Numbered from the stretch's first letter, positions 7,830-16,801 are shown. The stretch is DNA of 64,000 bases from Streptomyces xanthochromogenes (GCF_014650455.1 NZ_BMUZ01000007.1:178388-242387), one strand, 5' to 3'. The notes: generated by a model not told the origin, from the sequence alone. Translations and numbers: made by a program.

Positions 7830-9212
7830 TCAGCGGCGGACCTCCCAGCGCACCGCACCCCGCAGCCCCGCCGCGATCCCGGGGTCGCGGACCGAGGCCG
7901 TACGGTCGGCGACCCGGACCGTCAGGTCATGGGCGCCCCGCCCGAGGCCGAGCCCCCGTACGGGCACCGCCGTACGCCCCTCGTACCGCCGGAGCTCCCG
8001 CCCGTCCAGATACCACCGCACCGTCAACTGCCGCGCCCCCGCGAGCCGCGGCACCACGACCCGAGCCGTGTCGGACGACCGCAACGTACGCGCCGTGGAA
8101 GTTCCCGGCGTCGCGATCGAGGCGTGCCGGTAGAACCCCGCGATCATCGCCTCCACCCCGGGCAGATTGAACGGCTTGCCCAGGATCCGCATGATCGATC
8201 CGTCCGTCGGCCGGCTGAGCCCGGTGACGTAGTAGCCGCCGCCCTCGTACGCGCCCACCGTCCCGCCGTCCGGCGAGGTCTCGCCGAGCCACCGGTACCA
8301 CTTGGTCCGGTCGGCGGCCATCCGGTCCGCCGTCAGGATCGAGATGTTGGACTGCTCGGCCTCCGGCCCCGAGTAGTGCTCGTAGCCCGGCGTGTCCGGG
8401 TAGAAGTATTCGTCGGCCAGCTTGCCCAGTGAGTGGCCGGTCTCGTGGATGGCGACCTGGCCGGACTTCGCGTTGCCGGCCGACGCGGTGGATATGCCCT
8501 CGTAACCCAGCTTCACGGACGGCTCGTTGTACCCGGCCCCGCCGTACTTCGCGCTGTTGGCGAGGACGACGACCAGGTCGGCCTGGGGCGCCTTCGCCAC
8601 GTACGAGTCGACCTTGTCCTGATCGACGCAGAGCAGCCGCTCGACGCCGTCGCACCAGAAGTACGAGCCGAGCGCGGTGCTCTTCACGTCGCCCTGCGCC
8701 GGGTCGCCGGAGACACCGCTCTCGGGCGAGACCGCGTCCACCGTCCACACGTTGAAGAGGTTCTGGTACGTCGTGTACGGCTCGACGCCGGTGATCTCGC
8801 CCCACTTCTCCTTGGCGTCGGCGTGGAACCGGTCCAGCTGGTCGGCCGTGTAGCCGTCGCCCACGACGACGATGTCCAGGCGGTCCGCGGTCGAGCCGTT
8901 GTCGACCACCTTGGTGACTTGGCCGTCCGCGGCGACGGCGGCCGGCGCCGAGAGGTGCGGTGCGGGCCTGCCCTGCCCGGCCACCGGGACCAGCGCATGG
9001 CCCGAACCCGCGGGGGTGGGCCCGGAGGCGGCTTCCGGGCCGGGTATCTCGACCTGCACCCGCGGCCCCGGCAGGGGTGGACCGGCGGCGGCCGCGGTGC
9101 CGGGCCCGGCCGCGAGCGCGGCCAGCACGGCGACACCGGCGAGCGCGGCCGTCCCGAAACGCCTGTGCGGGCGCCTGGACAGGCGCATGGCTGAACGTGT
9201 GGGCGGACGCAT
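7830..9212 (-). CDS. Secreted M64 family metallopeptidase
   Basis: 460 residues. A signal peptide (RFGTAALAGVAVLAALAAG, cleaved near AAAA) is followed by VTKVVDNGSTADRLDIVVVG, typical of M64. The zinc motif is HETGHSLGKLADEY, where HETGH supplies two His and the catalytic Glu and the ADEY segment follows. An Ig-like domain closes the protein (TVRWYLDGRELRRYEG). Family members include IgA-cleaving peptidases, but most Streptomyces homologues have unknown targets. I chose the ATG at 9212 because GGGAGGGGACTTC precedes it; an in-frame ATG at 9230 has no such site. It is divergent from an XRE-TPR regulator. Confidence 0.9.
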   Translation of the reverse strand: MRPPTRSAMRLSRRPHRRFGTAALAGVAVLAALAAGPGTAAAAGPPLPGPRVQVEIPGPEAASGPTPAGSGHALVPVAGQGRPAPHLSAPAAVAADGQVTKVVDNGSTADRLDIVVVGDGYTADQLDRFHADAKEKWGEITGVEPYTTYQNLFNVWTVDAVSPESGVSGDPAQGDVKSTALGSYFWCDGVERLLCVDQDKVDSYVAKAPQADLVVVLANSAKYGGAGYNEPSVKLGYEGISTASAGNAKSGQVAIHETGHSLGKLADEYFYPDTPGYEHYSGPEAEQSNISILTADRMAADRTKWYRWLGETSPDGGTVGAYEGGGYYVTGLSRPTDGSIMRILGKPFNLPGVEAMIAGFYRHASIATPGTSTARTLRSSDTARVVVPRLAGARQLTVRWYLDGRELRRYEGRTAVPVRGLGLGRGAHDLTVRVADRTASVRDPGIAAGLRGAVRWEVRR

Positions 9213-9236
9213 GAAGTCCCCTCCCTGCAACGGAAG

Positions 9237-9274
9237 TTAAGCATTCGGGTAAACGCATTGAACGAGCTGCTTAA
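9237..9274. promoter_or_regulatory. Inverted repeat between M64 peptidase and XRE regulator
   Basis: TTAAGCA (9237-9243) and TGCTTAA (9268-9274) form perfect 7-bp arms in an AT-rich divergent intergenic region. GCATT is repeated inside the 24-bp centre. It is a candidate operator for the adjacent XRE regulator. Confidence 0.5.
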
Positions 9275-9324
9275 ATTAGGGGGCGCACGGGGCGTGCGCA
9301 ATGCCCTGGGGCCAAGGGGACGCC

Positions 9325-10656
9325 ATGGACGAACCAGCCGTGATCGGTCGCCGAGTTCAGCGACTGCGCACCGAACTGGGCCTGACCCAGCGCCAGTTGG
9401 CCGAGCCCGCCTATACGCCCGCCTATGTGTCCACCCTGGAGTCCGGCAAGGTCCGCCCCTCCGACGCCGCCCTGCGCCATCTCGCCGAGCGCCTCGGCAC
9501 GACGTACGAGGAACTGGCCACCGGGCGCCCCGCCCGGCTGCTCACCGAGCTGCGCCTCGGGCTCACCGACGCCCAGCGCGCCCTCGCGACCGGCGAGGCG
9601 GACGAGGCGGCCGTCCGCTTCCGCCGCCTGCTCACCGAGGCCGAGCTGCACCACCTCGACGAGGAACGTGCGGAGGCGCTGCTCGGACTCGGCGACTGCG
9701 CGCTCGAAACCGGTGAACTGGCCGACGCCGTAGGGCACTTCGAGTCGAGCGAGCGACTCCTGGCCGCCGAGCCGCTGCCTCGCCGGGTGCGCGCCGTGCG
9801 GGGCCGGGCGGTCGCCCACATCCTGGCGGGCGAGCTGCGCTACGCCTGCTACGTACTGGAGTCGGCCATCGACGAGCTCGGCACCAGCGGGCTCGGCGAC
9901 CCAGAGGCGCTGGTGCTCCTGTACGCCGCGATCATCGGGCCGTACCTGGACATGGGCGCGCAGGCCCGCGCGGCGCGCGCCGCCGAGCTGGCCCTCGCGC
10001 TCGCCCCGCAGGTCTCGGACCCGGCCCTGGTCGCCGGAATGCACCGGCAGGTCGCCCGCACCTTCCTGGCCGAGGGGCGCCTCGCCGATGCGGACGCCTC
10101 GCTCGCCAAGGCCCAGTCGATCTACCGCCAGCTGCGGCTGCGCACCGATCTGGCGCACTGCCACTGGATGCGCGGCTACGTCTACGCCCAGGAGGGCCGA
10201 CTCGACCGCGCCGAGCGGGAGTTGCGCACCGCACGCGACATGCTCGCGGCCAAGCGGGCCGCGCTGTTCACGGCCCAGGTCGAGGTGGAGCTCGCGGACG
10301 TACTGCGACGGCTGGGGCGGCACGAGGAGGCGATGGCCCTGCTGGCCCCCCTCACCGAGCTCGGCGACCAGCACGGCGCGGTGCACGCGGGCGGCGCGCA
10401 CCGGCTGCTCGGTCTGATCCGCGAGGAGCAGGGGGACGGCGAGGCGGCGGAGGAGCACTACGTCACCGCGCTCGGCCTGCTGGAGCGGAGCGGCGCGAGC
10501 GGCGACCTGGCCGACCTGTGCCGGCTCCTCGGCGACCTGCTGCGCCGCACCGGCCGCGTCGAAGCCGCCATGGACGCCTACCGCACCGGCCTCGGCCACC
10601 GTGCCGCCCCCGGCACCACCACGCTGGGCCCGGCCCCCTTGCCGCCCCGCATCTGA
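9325..10656 (+). CDS. XRE-type HTH regulator with tetratricopeptide repeats
   Basis: 443 residues. Residues about 5-65 form an XRE helix-turn-helix (RRVQRLRTELGLTQRQLAEP, then YVSTLESGKVRPSDAALRHL). The remainder is an all-alpha repeat region with TPR-like units (EEAMALLAPLTELGDQHGAV; EAAEEHYVTALGLLERSGAS). The architecture resembles RRNPP-like sensors, where the TPR part binds a peptide or partner, but no peptide gene is evident. The start at 9325 follows AAGGGGACGCC; the in-frame ATG at 9301 lacks a site. The divergent secreted peptidase is a likely target. Confidence 0.85.
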   Translation: MDEPAVIGRRVQRLRTELGLTQRQLAEPAYTPAYVSTLESGKVRPSDAALRHLAERLGTTYEELATGRPARLLTELRLGLTDAQRALATGEADEAAVRFRRLLTEAELHHLDEERAEALLGLGDCALETGELADAVGHFESSERLLAAEPLPRRVRAVRGRAVAHILAGELRYACYVLESAIDELGTSGLGDPEALVLLYAAIIGPYLDMGAQARAARAAELALALAPQVSDPALVAGMHRQVARTFLAEGRLADADASLAKAQSIYRQLRLRTDLAHCHWMRGYVYAQEGRLDRAERELRTARDMLAAKRAALFTAQVEVELADVLRRLGRHEEAMALLAPLTELGDQHGAVHAGGAHRLLGLIREEQGDGEAAEEHYVTALGLLERSGASGDLADLCRLLGDLLRRTGRVEAAMDAYRTGLGHRAAPGTTTLGPAPLPPRI

Positions 10657-10746
10657 GCCCCGCATTCGAGTCCCGTAACAGCCGCCGCCCCACCCCCGCC
10701 GGCGGGCCGTCGGCAGGCGGGCCGCCACGCCGTTGCGTCGAAGTAG

Positions 10747-10775
10747 TTGAAAGTCGAACGGAATAGTCCTACAGT
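10747..10775 (+). promoter_or_regulatory. Sigma-70-like promoter of the YceI gene
   Basis: TTGAAA (10747-10752) and TACAGT (10770-10775) are separated by 17 bp. GTTGAA recurs three times across 10746-10797, which may mark a regulator site. The start codon follows 73 bases later. Confidence 0.6.
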
Positions 10776-10848
10776 GAATCGCGTTGAACTCGTTGAAACT
10801 TAAACCGCTTCGGCGCAAAGCCGCGGCGCGTCCCCCAAGGAGCAGGTC

Positions 10849-11469
10849 ATGGGTCTCTTCGGCCGCAAGAACAGCACCGACACCACGCTCGACCCCGCCG
10901 CGCCCGCGCCCGTCGCGGTCGACCCGGCGCTGGCCGCCCTGAGCGGCACGTACACCGTCGACCCGGCGCACAGCAGCATCGGCTTCTCCGTGCGGCACGC
11001 CATGGTCACCAACGTCCGCGGCTCCTTCTCCGAGCACGAGGGCACCCTCACCCTGGACGGCGCGAACCCGGCCGCCTCCGCCGCCTCCCTCGACGTCAAG
11101 ATCGCCAGCGTCGACACCGGCATCGCCGACCGCGACGCCCACCTGCGCAGCGGCGACTTCTTCGACGCCGAGCAGTTCCCGCTCATGACGTTCCGCTCGA
11201 CCGGCGCCGAACAGCTCGGCGGAGACAAGTACCGGATCACCGGCGACCTCACGATCAAGGACGTCACCCGGCCGCTCGCCATCGACCTGGAGTTCAACGG
11301 CACGGCCACCGACCCCTACGGCAACCAGCGCGTGGGCTTCGAGGGCGGCGCCGAGATCCTGCGCTCCGACTGGGGCCTGACCTGGAACGCGGCCCTGGAG
11401 ACCGGTGGCGTCATGGTCAGCGACAAGGTGAAGCTCACCTTCGACATCTCCGCCATCAAGTCCGCGTAA
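10849..11469 (+). CDS. YceI family lipid/isoprenoid-binding-type protein
   Basis: 206 residues. After a charged N-terminus, residues about 35-206 show the YceI barrel pattern: YTVDPAHSSIGFSVRHAMVT, RDAHLRSGDFFDAEQFPLMTF, GDLTIKDVTRPLAIDLEFNG. YceI proteins have a lipocalin-like barrel that binds long isoprenoid or fatty molecules; many are secreted, but no signal peptide is visible here. AAGGAG lies 7 bases before the ATG. It has its own promoter (10747-10775) and stands alone, converging on the ArsR gene. Its role is unknown. Confidence 0.9.
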   Translation: MGLFGRKNSTDTTLDPAAPAPVAVDPALAALSGTYTVDPAHSSIGFSVRHAMVTNVRGSFSEHEGTLTLDGANPAASAASLDVKIASVDTGIADRDAHLRSGDFFDAEQFPLMTFRSTGAEQLGGDKYRITGDLTIKDVTRPLAIDLEFNGTATDPYGNQRVGFEGGAEILRSDWGLTWNAALETGGVMVSDKVKLTFDISAIKSA

Positions 11470-11497
11470 CGCCCGGCCCGCATCCCCGCCGGGGGCC

Positions 11498-11812
11498 TCA
11501 GGGCTCCCGCGGCGGGGCCGCCGCCAGAACCGCCGCGAGCAACCCCGGGAAACGGGCGTCGAGTTCGGCCGTGCGCAGGGTGATCTGCTTCTCGCGGCCG
11601 GAGCGGCTCTCGCGGGTCAGCCCGTTCTCGCGCAGCACCCGCCAGTGATGCGTGGCGGTGGCCTTGGTGACCTCGACGGGCAGGCTGCCACAGCTGCGCG
11701 GCCCGGCCGAGCCGGCGAGCTCGCGCACGATCGAGATCCGCACCGGATTGCCCAGGGCGGCCAGCACGTCTTCCACGGCGACGCGGTCGAGATCGGGGTG
11801 GTGGGTCGGCAT
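11498..11812 (-). CDS. ArsR family winged-helix regulator
   Basis: 104 residues. The winged helix reads VLAALGNPVRISIVRELA, then TKATATHHWRVLRENGLTRE and a wing ending REKQITLRTAEL. No metal-binding Cys pair like that of classic ArsR/SmtB is obvious: two Cys-containing positions reduce to the single SCGSLP segment. Sensing of a non-metal signal is therefore likely. I took the ATG at 11812 (MPTHHPDLDRVAVEDVL), the usual family N-terminus; the long in-frame upstream extension crosses the promoter. It is divergent from a short-chain dehydrogenase that it probably represses. Confidence 0.87.
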   Translation of the reverse strand: MPTHHPDLDRVAVEDVLAALGNPVRISIVRELAGSAGPRSCGSLPVEVTKATATHHWRVLRENGLTRESRSGREKQITLRTAELDARFPGLLAAVLAAAPPREP

Positions 11813-11846
11813 TCCCCCAGTGTAAGCGCGACGGTAAGAGAGATCT

Positions 11847-11878
11847 CGTACTGTACGATTTCTTACGTACTGTCGTAC
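11847..11878. promoter_or_regulatory. Repeated CGTACTGT sites in the arsR/SDR divergent region
   Basis: CGTACTGTACG (11847-11857) and CGTACTGTCGTAC (11866-11878) form a direct repeat with internal dyads, 19 bases apart, in an AT-richer stretch between divergent starts. This is a likely operator for the ArsR protein. Confidence 0.6.
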
Positions 11879-11954
11879 CTTTCCGTGCCCCTGCGTACGG
11901 AACCGCACTGGGTCACGCCAGGACCCCCGCCGACCGAACCCCCGGAGCTTCCCC

Positions 11955-12668
11955 ATGCCCCACCCGACCCAGCCCGTCGCCCTCGTCACCGCCGCTAGCC
12001 AGGGCATCGGCGCGGCCATCGCCCGCGAGCTGGCGGCCGACGGCTACCGGGTGTCGCTGCTCGCCCGCTCGCCGGGGGTGCTCGACCTGGCCGAGGAGCT
12101 CGGCGGGATCGCGGTGCGCGGTTCGGTGACCGAGCCCGCCGACCTGGAGCGGGTGGTCGCGGCCACCCTCGACGCCTACGGCCGGATCGACACGGTCGTC
12201 AACAACACCGGGCACCCCGCCAACGGCGGCCTCCTGGAGACGAGCGACGCCGACTGGCACGCGGGACTCGACATGCTGCTGCTCAACGTCGTGCGCATGG
12301 CCCGGCTGGTCACCCCGCACCTGACGGCCAACGAGCACGGCGGCACGATCGTGAACATCTCCTCGTACACGGCCTTCGAACCGCTGGACTTCATCCCGGT
12401 CTCGTCCAGCCTGCGGGCCGCCCTGACCTCGTTCACCAAGCTGTACGCCGACGAGTACGCGGCCCGGGGCGTCCGCATGAACAACGTGCTGCCCGGCTAT
12501 GTCGACAGCTGGCCCGAGGACCCGGACACCGTGGCCCGCATCCCGGCCGGCCGGTACGCCACCGTGCGGGAGGTGGCCCGGGCGGTCGCCTTCCTGGCGT
12601 CACCGGCGTCCTCGTACATCACCGGACAGAACCTGCGCGTGGACGGCGGCGTGGCCCGCACCCTCTAG
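11955..12668 (+). CDS. Short-chain dehydrogenase/reductase lacking the usual Tyr-x3-Lys
   Basis: 237 residues. A Rossmann nucleotide site (ALVTAASQGIGAAIARELAA) is followed by the NNTGHP segment (NNAG equivalent) and IVNISSYTAFEP. Where classical SDRs have YxxxK, this protein has SSSLRAALTSFTKLYADEYA, so the catalytic Tyr is replaced by Ser and the Lys by Arg. VDGGVARTL closes the fold as usual. It may be a non-classical SDR subgroup or a nucleotide-binding protein without dehydrogenase activity. It is divergent from ArsR with shared repeats between them. The reaction is unknown. Confidence 0.87.
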   Translation: MPHPTQPVALVTAASQGIGAAIARELAADGYRVSLLARSPGVLDLAEELGGIAVRGSVTEPADLERVVAATLDAYGRIDTVVNNTGHPANGGLLETSDADWHAGLDMLLLNVVRMARLVTPHLTANEHGGTIVNISSYTAFEPLDFIPVSSSLRAALTSFTKLYADEYAARGVRMNNVLPGYVDSWPEDPDTVARIPAGRYATVREVARAVAFLASPASSYITGQNLRVDGGVARTL

Positions 12669-12688
12669 CGGGCCCCGCCCGGCCCGGA

Positions 12689-13585
12689 TCAGCCCGGGAA
12701 TCGGGCCGCGAAGACGGCCAGCGTGACGGCGACCGTGAGCACGACCAGTGCCGCGGTCGCCTTCTCGCGCGTGGTGTACGGCGGCACGGGCGGCAGCGAC
12801 GGGAAGCCCTCGTGCGCGGGCGTCGACGCGGAGTCGGCGGGCGCGCGGCCGACGGCCCTGCGGCGGGCGCCGCGCAGCAGCCCGTACAGGAGCGGGAACA
12901 TCGCCGGGCCGAGCAGCGCGGCCAGGCCCGTCCAGGCCGGCAGGCGCAGTGCGGCCACGGTCAGGAGCACCGCGTCGAACCACGCCCAGCAGCCGAGGGC
13001 CGCGGTCAGCGGGGCCCGTACGAGGAGCCGCAGCGGGGCGCGGCCCCGGCGGGCCAGCGTGGTGAGGGTCTCGGCCAGCACGGCGGTCCGGTCGTCCGCG
13101 GGGCGCGCCCGCGCCCGGTCCCAGGCCTGCTGGGCGGCACCGACCGGGTGGCCGATCACGGTCAGGACGAGGCGGGCGTCATGGCGCTGCACCCGGCCCC
13201 CGGGCCTCGACGCCGCTTCGGGCGCGATCGGCCCGGGTACCGCATCGGGGTCCAACTCCCGTATGCGTGCGGCGAGTTCGGGGAGGCGACGGCCCTGTTC
13301 CGGGTCGCCGCCGGTCCGGCACAGGTCGTAGTAGGCGAGGAGCAGGCCGAGGTCCTCGGGGAAGGTCGCGAGGCCCTCGTCGAGGACGGCCGCGGCCCGG
13401 TCGGCGTGGTCGCCGTGGCCCTCGGCCGCGTGCGCCCGGCCGAGCAGGGCGTACAGGGCGGGATCGGGCCCGTCCGTGTAGAGCGCGGCTCGTGCCGCCT
13501 TGCGCGCGGCGCTGGTGCGGCCCGCCCGCAGCAGCGCCTCCACGTCGGCGCAGGCCGCCGTGACGTCTTCGTGCCCGGCTTGCAA
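12689..13585 (-). CDS. Membrane protein with an N-terminal TPR-like helical region
   Basis: About 298 residues. The N-terminal 130 residues resemble helical repeats (AARKAARAALYTDGPDPALY; YALLGRAHAAEGHGDHADRA). Three hydrophobic stretches follow (ALGCWAWFDAVLLTVAALRL, LAALLGPAMFPLLYGLL, and a C-terminal TAALVVLTVAVTLAVFA). I do not recognise a named family. The start is uncertain: a TTG at 13585 has GGGGACACA in front of it, while GTG at 13624 has no clear site. The gene converges on the SDR and has no operon partner. Confidence 0.7.
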   Translation of the reverse strand: MQAGHEDVTAACADVEALLRAGRTSAARKAARAALYTDGPDPALYALLGRAHAAEGHGDHADRAAAVLDEGLATFPEDLGLLLAYYDLCRTGGDPEQGRRLPELAARIRELDPDAVPGPIAPEAASRPGGRVQRHDARLVLTVIGHPVGAAQQAWDRARARPADDRTAVLAETLTTLARRGRAPLRLLVRAPLTAALGCWAWFDAVLLTVAALRLPAWTGLAALLGPAMFPLLYGLLRGARRRAVGRAPADSASTPAHEGFPSLPPVPPYTTREKATAALVVLTVAVTLAVFAARFPG

Positions 13586-13680
13586 TGTGTCCCCAACCCT
13601 GGATGTGCGGCTCGCAACTATCACCTGCTGGAACGGGGTGGGTCAACAGCAGCCGGGCAGGTCAGGCGGGCCGGGGCGGG

Positions 13681-15024
13681 TTACCAGTCCCCGCCGCCGA
13701 AGCCGCCGCCGTCTCCGCCGCCGCCCCCGTCGCCCCAACCGCCGCCGAAGTCGGACGGGTTGAAGTCGGAGCCCGACACGTCGCCGCCGTCGTAGCTGGA
13801 GCCCGTGTCGTACGACCCGGCCCCGTAGTCGGACGCGTACGCGGGCGTCGACAGCATCGAGCCGAGCATCGTGCCCATCAGGAGGCCGGGCAGCATGCCG
13901 CCGCCGAAGTAGCCGCCCGCCCAGGGGCCGTAGGCCGGGCCCGCGTCGTAGTAGGGGCGGCGGCCCTGGTCGGTGTCGACCTCGCGGACCATCGGGTCCT
14001 GGCCGTCGCGCAGCCGGGTCGCGTCGGCCTGGCACACCGGGACCTGGCGCGGGGCGCCGCCGGCCGGGGTCCAGGTGGCGTCCTCGACGGAGGGGCCGTG
14101 GCGCGGGTCGAAGAAGCAGGGGGCACGGCGCTCGGGCAGCGGCCGGTGCTCGCGCCGGGCGGCCAGGGTGGCCAGCGAGAACCGGCCGTCCTCCAGGGCC
14201 TGGGTCACGCCGGTCACATCGGCGGGGCGCTCGGCCTTGGCCATCAGCGTCTTGGACGTCTCGTACGAGTCGAGGGCGCGCTCGTAGTCGGCGCGCATCG
14301 CGTCGTCGGCGCCGGCCTCGGCGGGGTGGAAGTCGAGCCGGTCGAGCTCCTCGCCGAAGGCGGTGATGTCCTCGTCCACGACGACCTGGAGGCGCTGCAG
14401 CGCGGCCCGCTCCTCCTCGGCCTTCTTCTTGCGGTTGCGGCGCACCAGGGCGTACCCACCGGCGCCGCCGACCACGACCACGGCGCCCACCGCGATCAGC
14501 GCTCCGGTGCCGTCCCCGCCGCCGGAGCCCGAGCCGCCGCCCCACGAGGCGGGGGCGTGGCCCTTCATCTGCGGCAGGGCCTTGTCGACGAACGCGTTGA
14601 GCTGGGTGGCGGCGCTCTCGCCCGTGCCGGGGGCGCGCACGGCGCTGTTCAGGTTCTGGACGGCCTGGCGCTGCATGACCTTGCTGTCGGCGCCGGAGGT
14701 GAAGGCGTCGCCGAGCCGGATCGCGTACAGGCCGGTGACGCCGGTGTCCGTGCGCAGGTTCGGCAGGATCGAGTTCTTGGGGTACGCGGCGCTGTTGGGC
14801 AGCACGGCCACGAACAGCGGCTTGTCCGCGTCCTTGATCTTCTTGGCCAGGGCGTCGGCCTGGGCCTGGCTGAGCTGGTTCGCGGCTCCGGGGTCCACGT
14901 AGACCGGGCTCTTCTTGAGGTGGTCGGCCACGTCGGACGCGCCACCGGCGGCCATGGCGGGGCCCGCCGTGGCCAGTGCGGCGAGTGCGACGGCGGAGAG
15001 TGCGGAGAAAACCCTGAGCCTCAT
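13681..15024 (-). CDS. Membrane-anchored extracytoplasmic protein with Gly-rich tail
   Basis: 447 residues. A signal peptide (ALSAVALAALATAGPAMA, about residues 7-25) precedes an extracellular domain of about 140 residues (YVDPGAANQLSQAQADALAK; LFVAVLPNSAAYPKN). A Gly/Ser linker and one membrane helix follow (GALIAVGAVVVVGGAGGYAL), then RNRKKK and a cytoplasmic part with a coiled-coil-like helix. The protein ends in a Gly/Asp-rich tail (GGGGGDGGGFGGGDW), like those of TPM-domain proteins. No enzyme motif is evident. It is transcribed after citramalate synthase, 133 bases downstream and beyond a hairpin. The function is unknown. Confidence 0.82.
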   Translation of the reverse strand: MRLRVFSALSAVALAALATAGPAMAAGGASDVADHLKKSPVYVDPGAANQLSQAQADALAKKIKDADKPLFVAVLPNSAAYPKNSILPNLRTDTGVTGLYAIRLGDAFTSGADSKVMQRQAVQNLNSAVRAPGTGESAATQLNAFVDKALPQMKGHAPASWGGGSGSGGGDGTGALIAVGAVVVVGGAGGYALVRRNRKKKAEEERAALQRLQVVVDEDITAFGEELDRLDFHPAEAGADDAMRADYERALDSYETSKTLMAKAERPADVTGVTQALEDGRFSLATLAARREHRPLPERRAPCFFDPRHGPSVEDATWTPAGGAPRQVPVCQADATRLRDGQDPMVREVDTDQGRRPYYDAGPAYGPWAGGYFGGGMLPGLLMGTMLGSMLSTPAYASDYGAGSYDTGSSYDGGDVSGSDFNPSDFGGGWGDGGGGGDGGGFGGGDW

Positions 15025-15093
15025 GGTCCCGACGCTACCCGAGGCCGCGCGGAAACGGACATACGGGGTACCGCGGCCGGGGGCCGAGGGGCG

Positions 15094-15117
15094 CCCGCGG
15101 GACCGGGGTCCCGCGGG
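15094..15117 (-). terminator. Hairpin after citramalate synthase
   Basis: CCCGCGGGAC (15094-15103) pairs perfectly with GTCCCGCGGG (15108-15117) across a 4-base loop, 41 bases past the cimA stop. There is no T-run. Confidence 0.6.
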
Positions 15118-15157
15118 GACGCGGCCCTTGGTCCTGCCGCTCCCCCGGGCCGCGCGG

Positions 15158-16801
15158 CTAGCGCGGCGGCTGGGTCCCGGCCCGCAGCAGGCCGTAGGTG
15201 TACGCGTCCTGGAGTGCCTCCCAGGACGCCTCGATCACGTTGGGGCCGGCGCCGACCGTGGTCCACTCGCCGGTGCCGTCGGTGGTGGTGATCAGGACGC
15301 GGGTGGTGGAGGCCGTGCCGTGCTTGCCCTCCAGGGTCCGGACCTTGTAGTCGACCAGCTCGAACTTGGCGACCTGCGGGTAGAACCGCTCAAGGCCTTC
15401 CAGGAGCGCCGAGTCCAGCGCGTTGACCGGGCCGTTGCCCTCGGCGCTGACGATGATGCGCTCGCCGCCGACCCAGAACTTCACGGTGGCGCCGTTGGCG
15501 TGGGTGCCGTCCTTGAGGGTCTCGATGATCGCCCGGTAGGACTCGATGCGGAAGTAGTCGCGCGGCCCGCCCTCGACCTCGTCCCGCAGGAGCAGCTCGA
15601 ACGAGGCGTCGGCCGCCTCGTAGGTGTAGCCCTGGAGTTCACGGGCCTTGACCCGCTCCACGACCCGGGCGACGACGTCCCGGTCGTTGCCGAGGTCGAC
15701 GCCGAGCTCCTTGCCCTTGAGCTCGATGGAGGCGCGGCCGGCCATGTCGGAGACGAGCATCCGGATGTGGTTGCCGACCAGGCCCGGATCGATGTGCTGG
15801 TACAGATCGGGGTCGACCTTGATCGCCGAGGCGTGCAGGCCGGCCTTGTGCGCGAAGGCGGAGACGCCGACGTACGGCTGGTGCGTGGAGGGGGCGAGGT
15901 TGACCACCTCGGCGATGGCGTGCGAGATGCGGGTCATCTCGGCGAGCGCGCCCTTGGGGAGCACCCGCTTGCCGTACTTGAGCTCCAGGGCGGCGACGAC
16001 CGGGAACAGGTTGGCGTTGCCGACCCGCTCGCCGTAGCCGTTGGCGGTGCACTGCACATGGGTGGCGCCCGCGTCGACCGCGGCCAGGGTGTTCGCGACC
16101 GCGCAGCCGGTGTCGTCCTGGGCGTGGATGCCGAGCCGGGCGCCGGTGTCGGCGAGCACGGTGGCGACCACGGCCTGGATCTGGGCGGGCAGCATCCCGC
16201 CGTTGGTGTCGCACAGGATGACGACGTCGGCGCCGGACTCGCTCGCGGCCCGCACGACGGCCTTGGCGTACTCGGGGTTGGCCCGGTAGCCGTCGAAGAA
16301 GTGCTCGCAGTCCACGAAGACCCGGCGGCCCTGCTCGCGCAGGTGGGCGACGGTGTCCCGGACCATCTCCAGGTTCTCGTCCAGGGTGGTGCGCAGAGCC
16401 AGTTCGACGTGCCGGTCGTGCGACTTGGCGACCAGCGTGATCACGGGGGCACCGGATTCGAGCAGGGCCCGCACCTGCGGGTCCTCGGCGGCCCTGCCGC
16501 CCGCACGCCGGGTGGCGCCGAAGGCCACGAGCTGGGCGTTGCGGAAGCTGATCTCCTGCTGCGCGCGGGCGAAGAACTCCGTGTCGCGGGGGTTGGCGCC
16601 GGGCCAGCCGCCCTCGATGAAGCCCACACCGAACTCGTCCAGGTGCCGGGCAATCGTCAGCTTGTCCGCGACGGTGAGGTTGATGCCCTCGCGCTGTGCC
16701 CCGTCGCGCAGCGTCGTGTCGAAGACGTGGAAGCTGTCGTCGACCCGGAGGCCGTCGCGAAGACTCTCCTCGGCGGCTTCGTTCGCCTCGTTGGTCGTCA
16801 T
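15158..16801 (-). CDS. cimA: (R)-citramalate synthase
   Basis: 547 residues. It condenses acetyl-CoA with pyruvate to citramalate, opening the threonine-independent route to 2-ketobutyrate and isoleucine. The N-terminal TIM barrel carries FDTTLRDGAQREGINLTVAD, GGWPGANPRD, and the metal-site motif AQDDTGCAVANTLAAVDAGA. The C-terminal regulatory domain (VDYKVRTLEGKHGTASTTRV) is of the LeuA-dimer type. The GGWPGAN signature and the length favour CimA over 2-isopropylmalate synthase, though homologues are often labelled LeuA. The ATG at 16801 is preceded by a long leader with a terminator-like hairpin, suggesting attenuation. Confidence 0.9.
   Translation of the reverse strand: MTTNEANEAAEESLRDGLRVDDSFHVFDTTLRDGAQREGINLTVADKLTIARHLDEFGVGFIEGGWPGANPRDTEFFARAQQEISFRNAQLVAFGATRRAGGRAAEDPQVRALLESGAPVITLVAKSHDRHVELALRTTLDENLEMVRDTVAHLREQGRRVFVDCEHFFDGYRANPEYAKAVVRAASESGADVVILCDTNGGMLPAQIQAVVATVLADTGARLGIHAQDDTGCAVANTLAAVDAGATHVQCTANGYGERVGNANLFPVVAALELKYGKRVLPKGALAEMTRISHAIAEVVNLAPSTHQPYVGVSAFAHKAGLHASAIKVDPDLYQHIDPGLVGNHIRMLVSDMAGRASIELKGKELGVDLGNDRDVVARVVERVKARELQGYTYEAADASFELLLRDEVEGGPRDYFRIESYRAIIETLKDGTHANGATVKFWVGGERIIVSAEGNGPVNALDSALLEGLERFYPQVAKFELVDYKVRTLEGKHGTASTTRVLITTTDGTGEWTTVGAGPNVIEASWEALQDAYTYGLLRAGTQPPR

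Noticed and set aside
12600..12983. A - strand frame overlapping the SDR end and the membrane protein
   Set aside because: Arg/Gly-rich shadow of the membrane protein gene in another frame.
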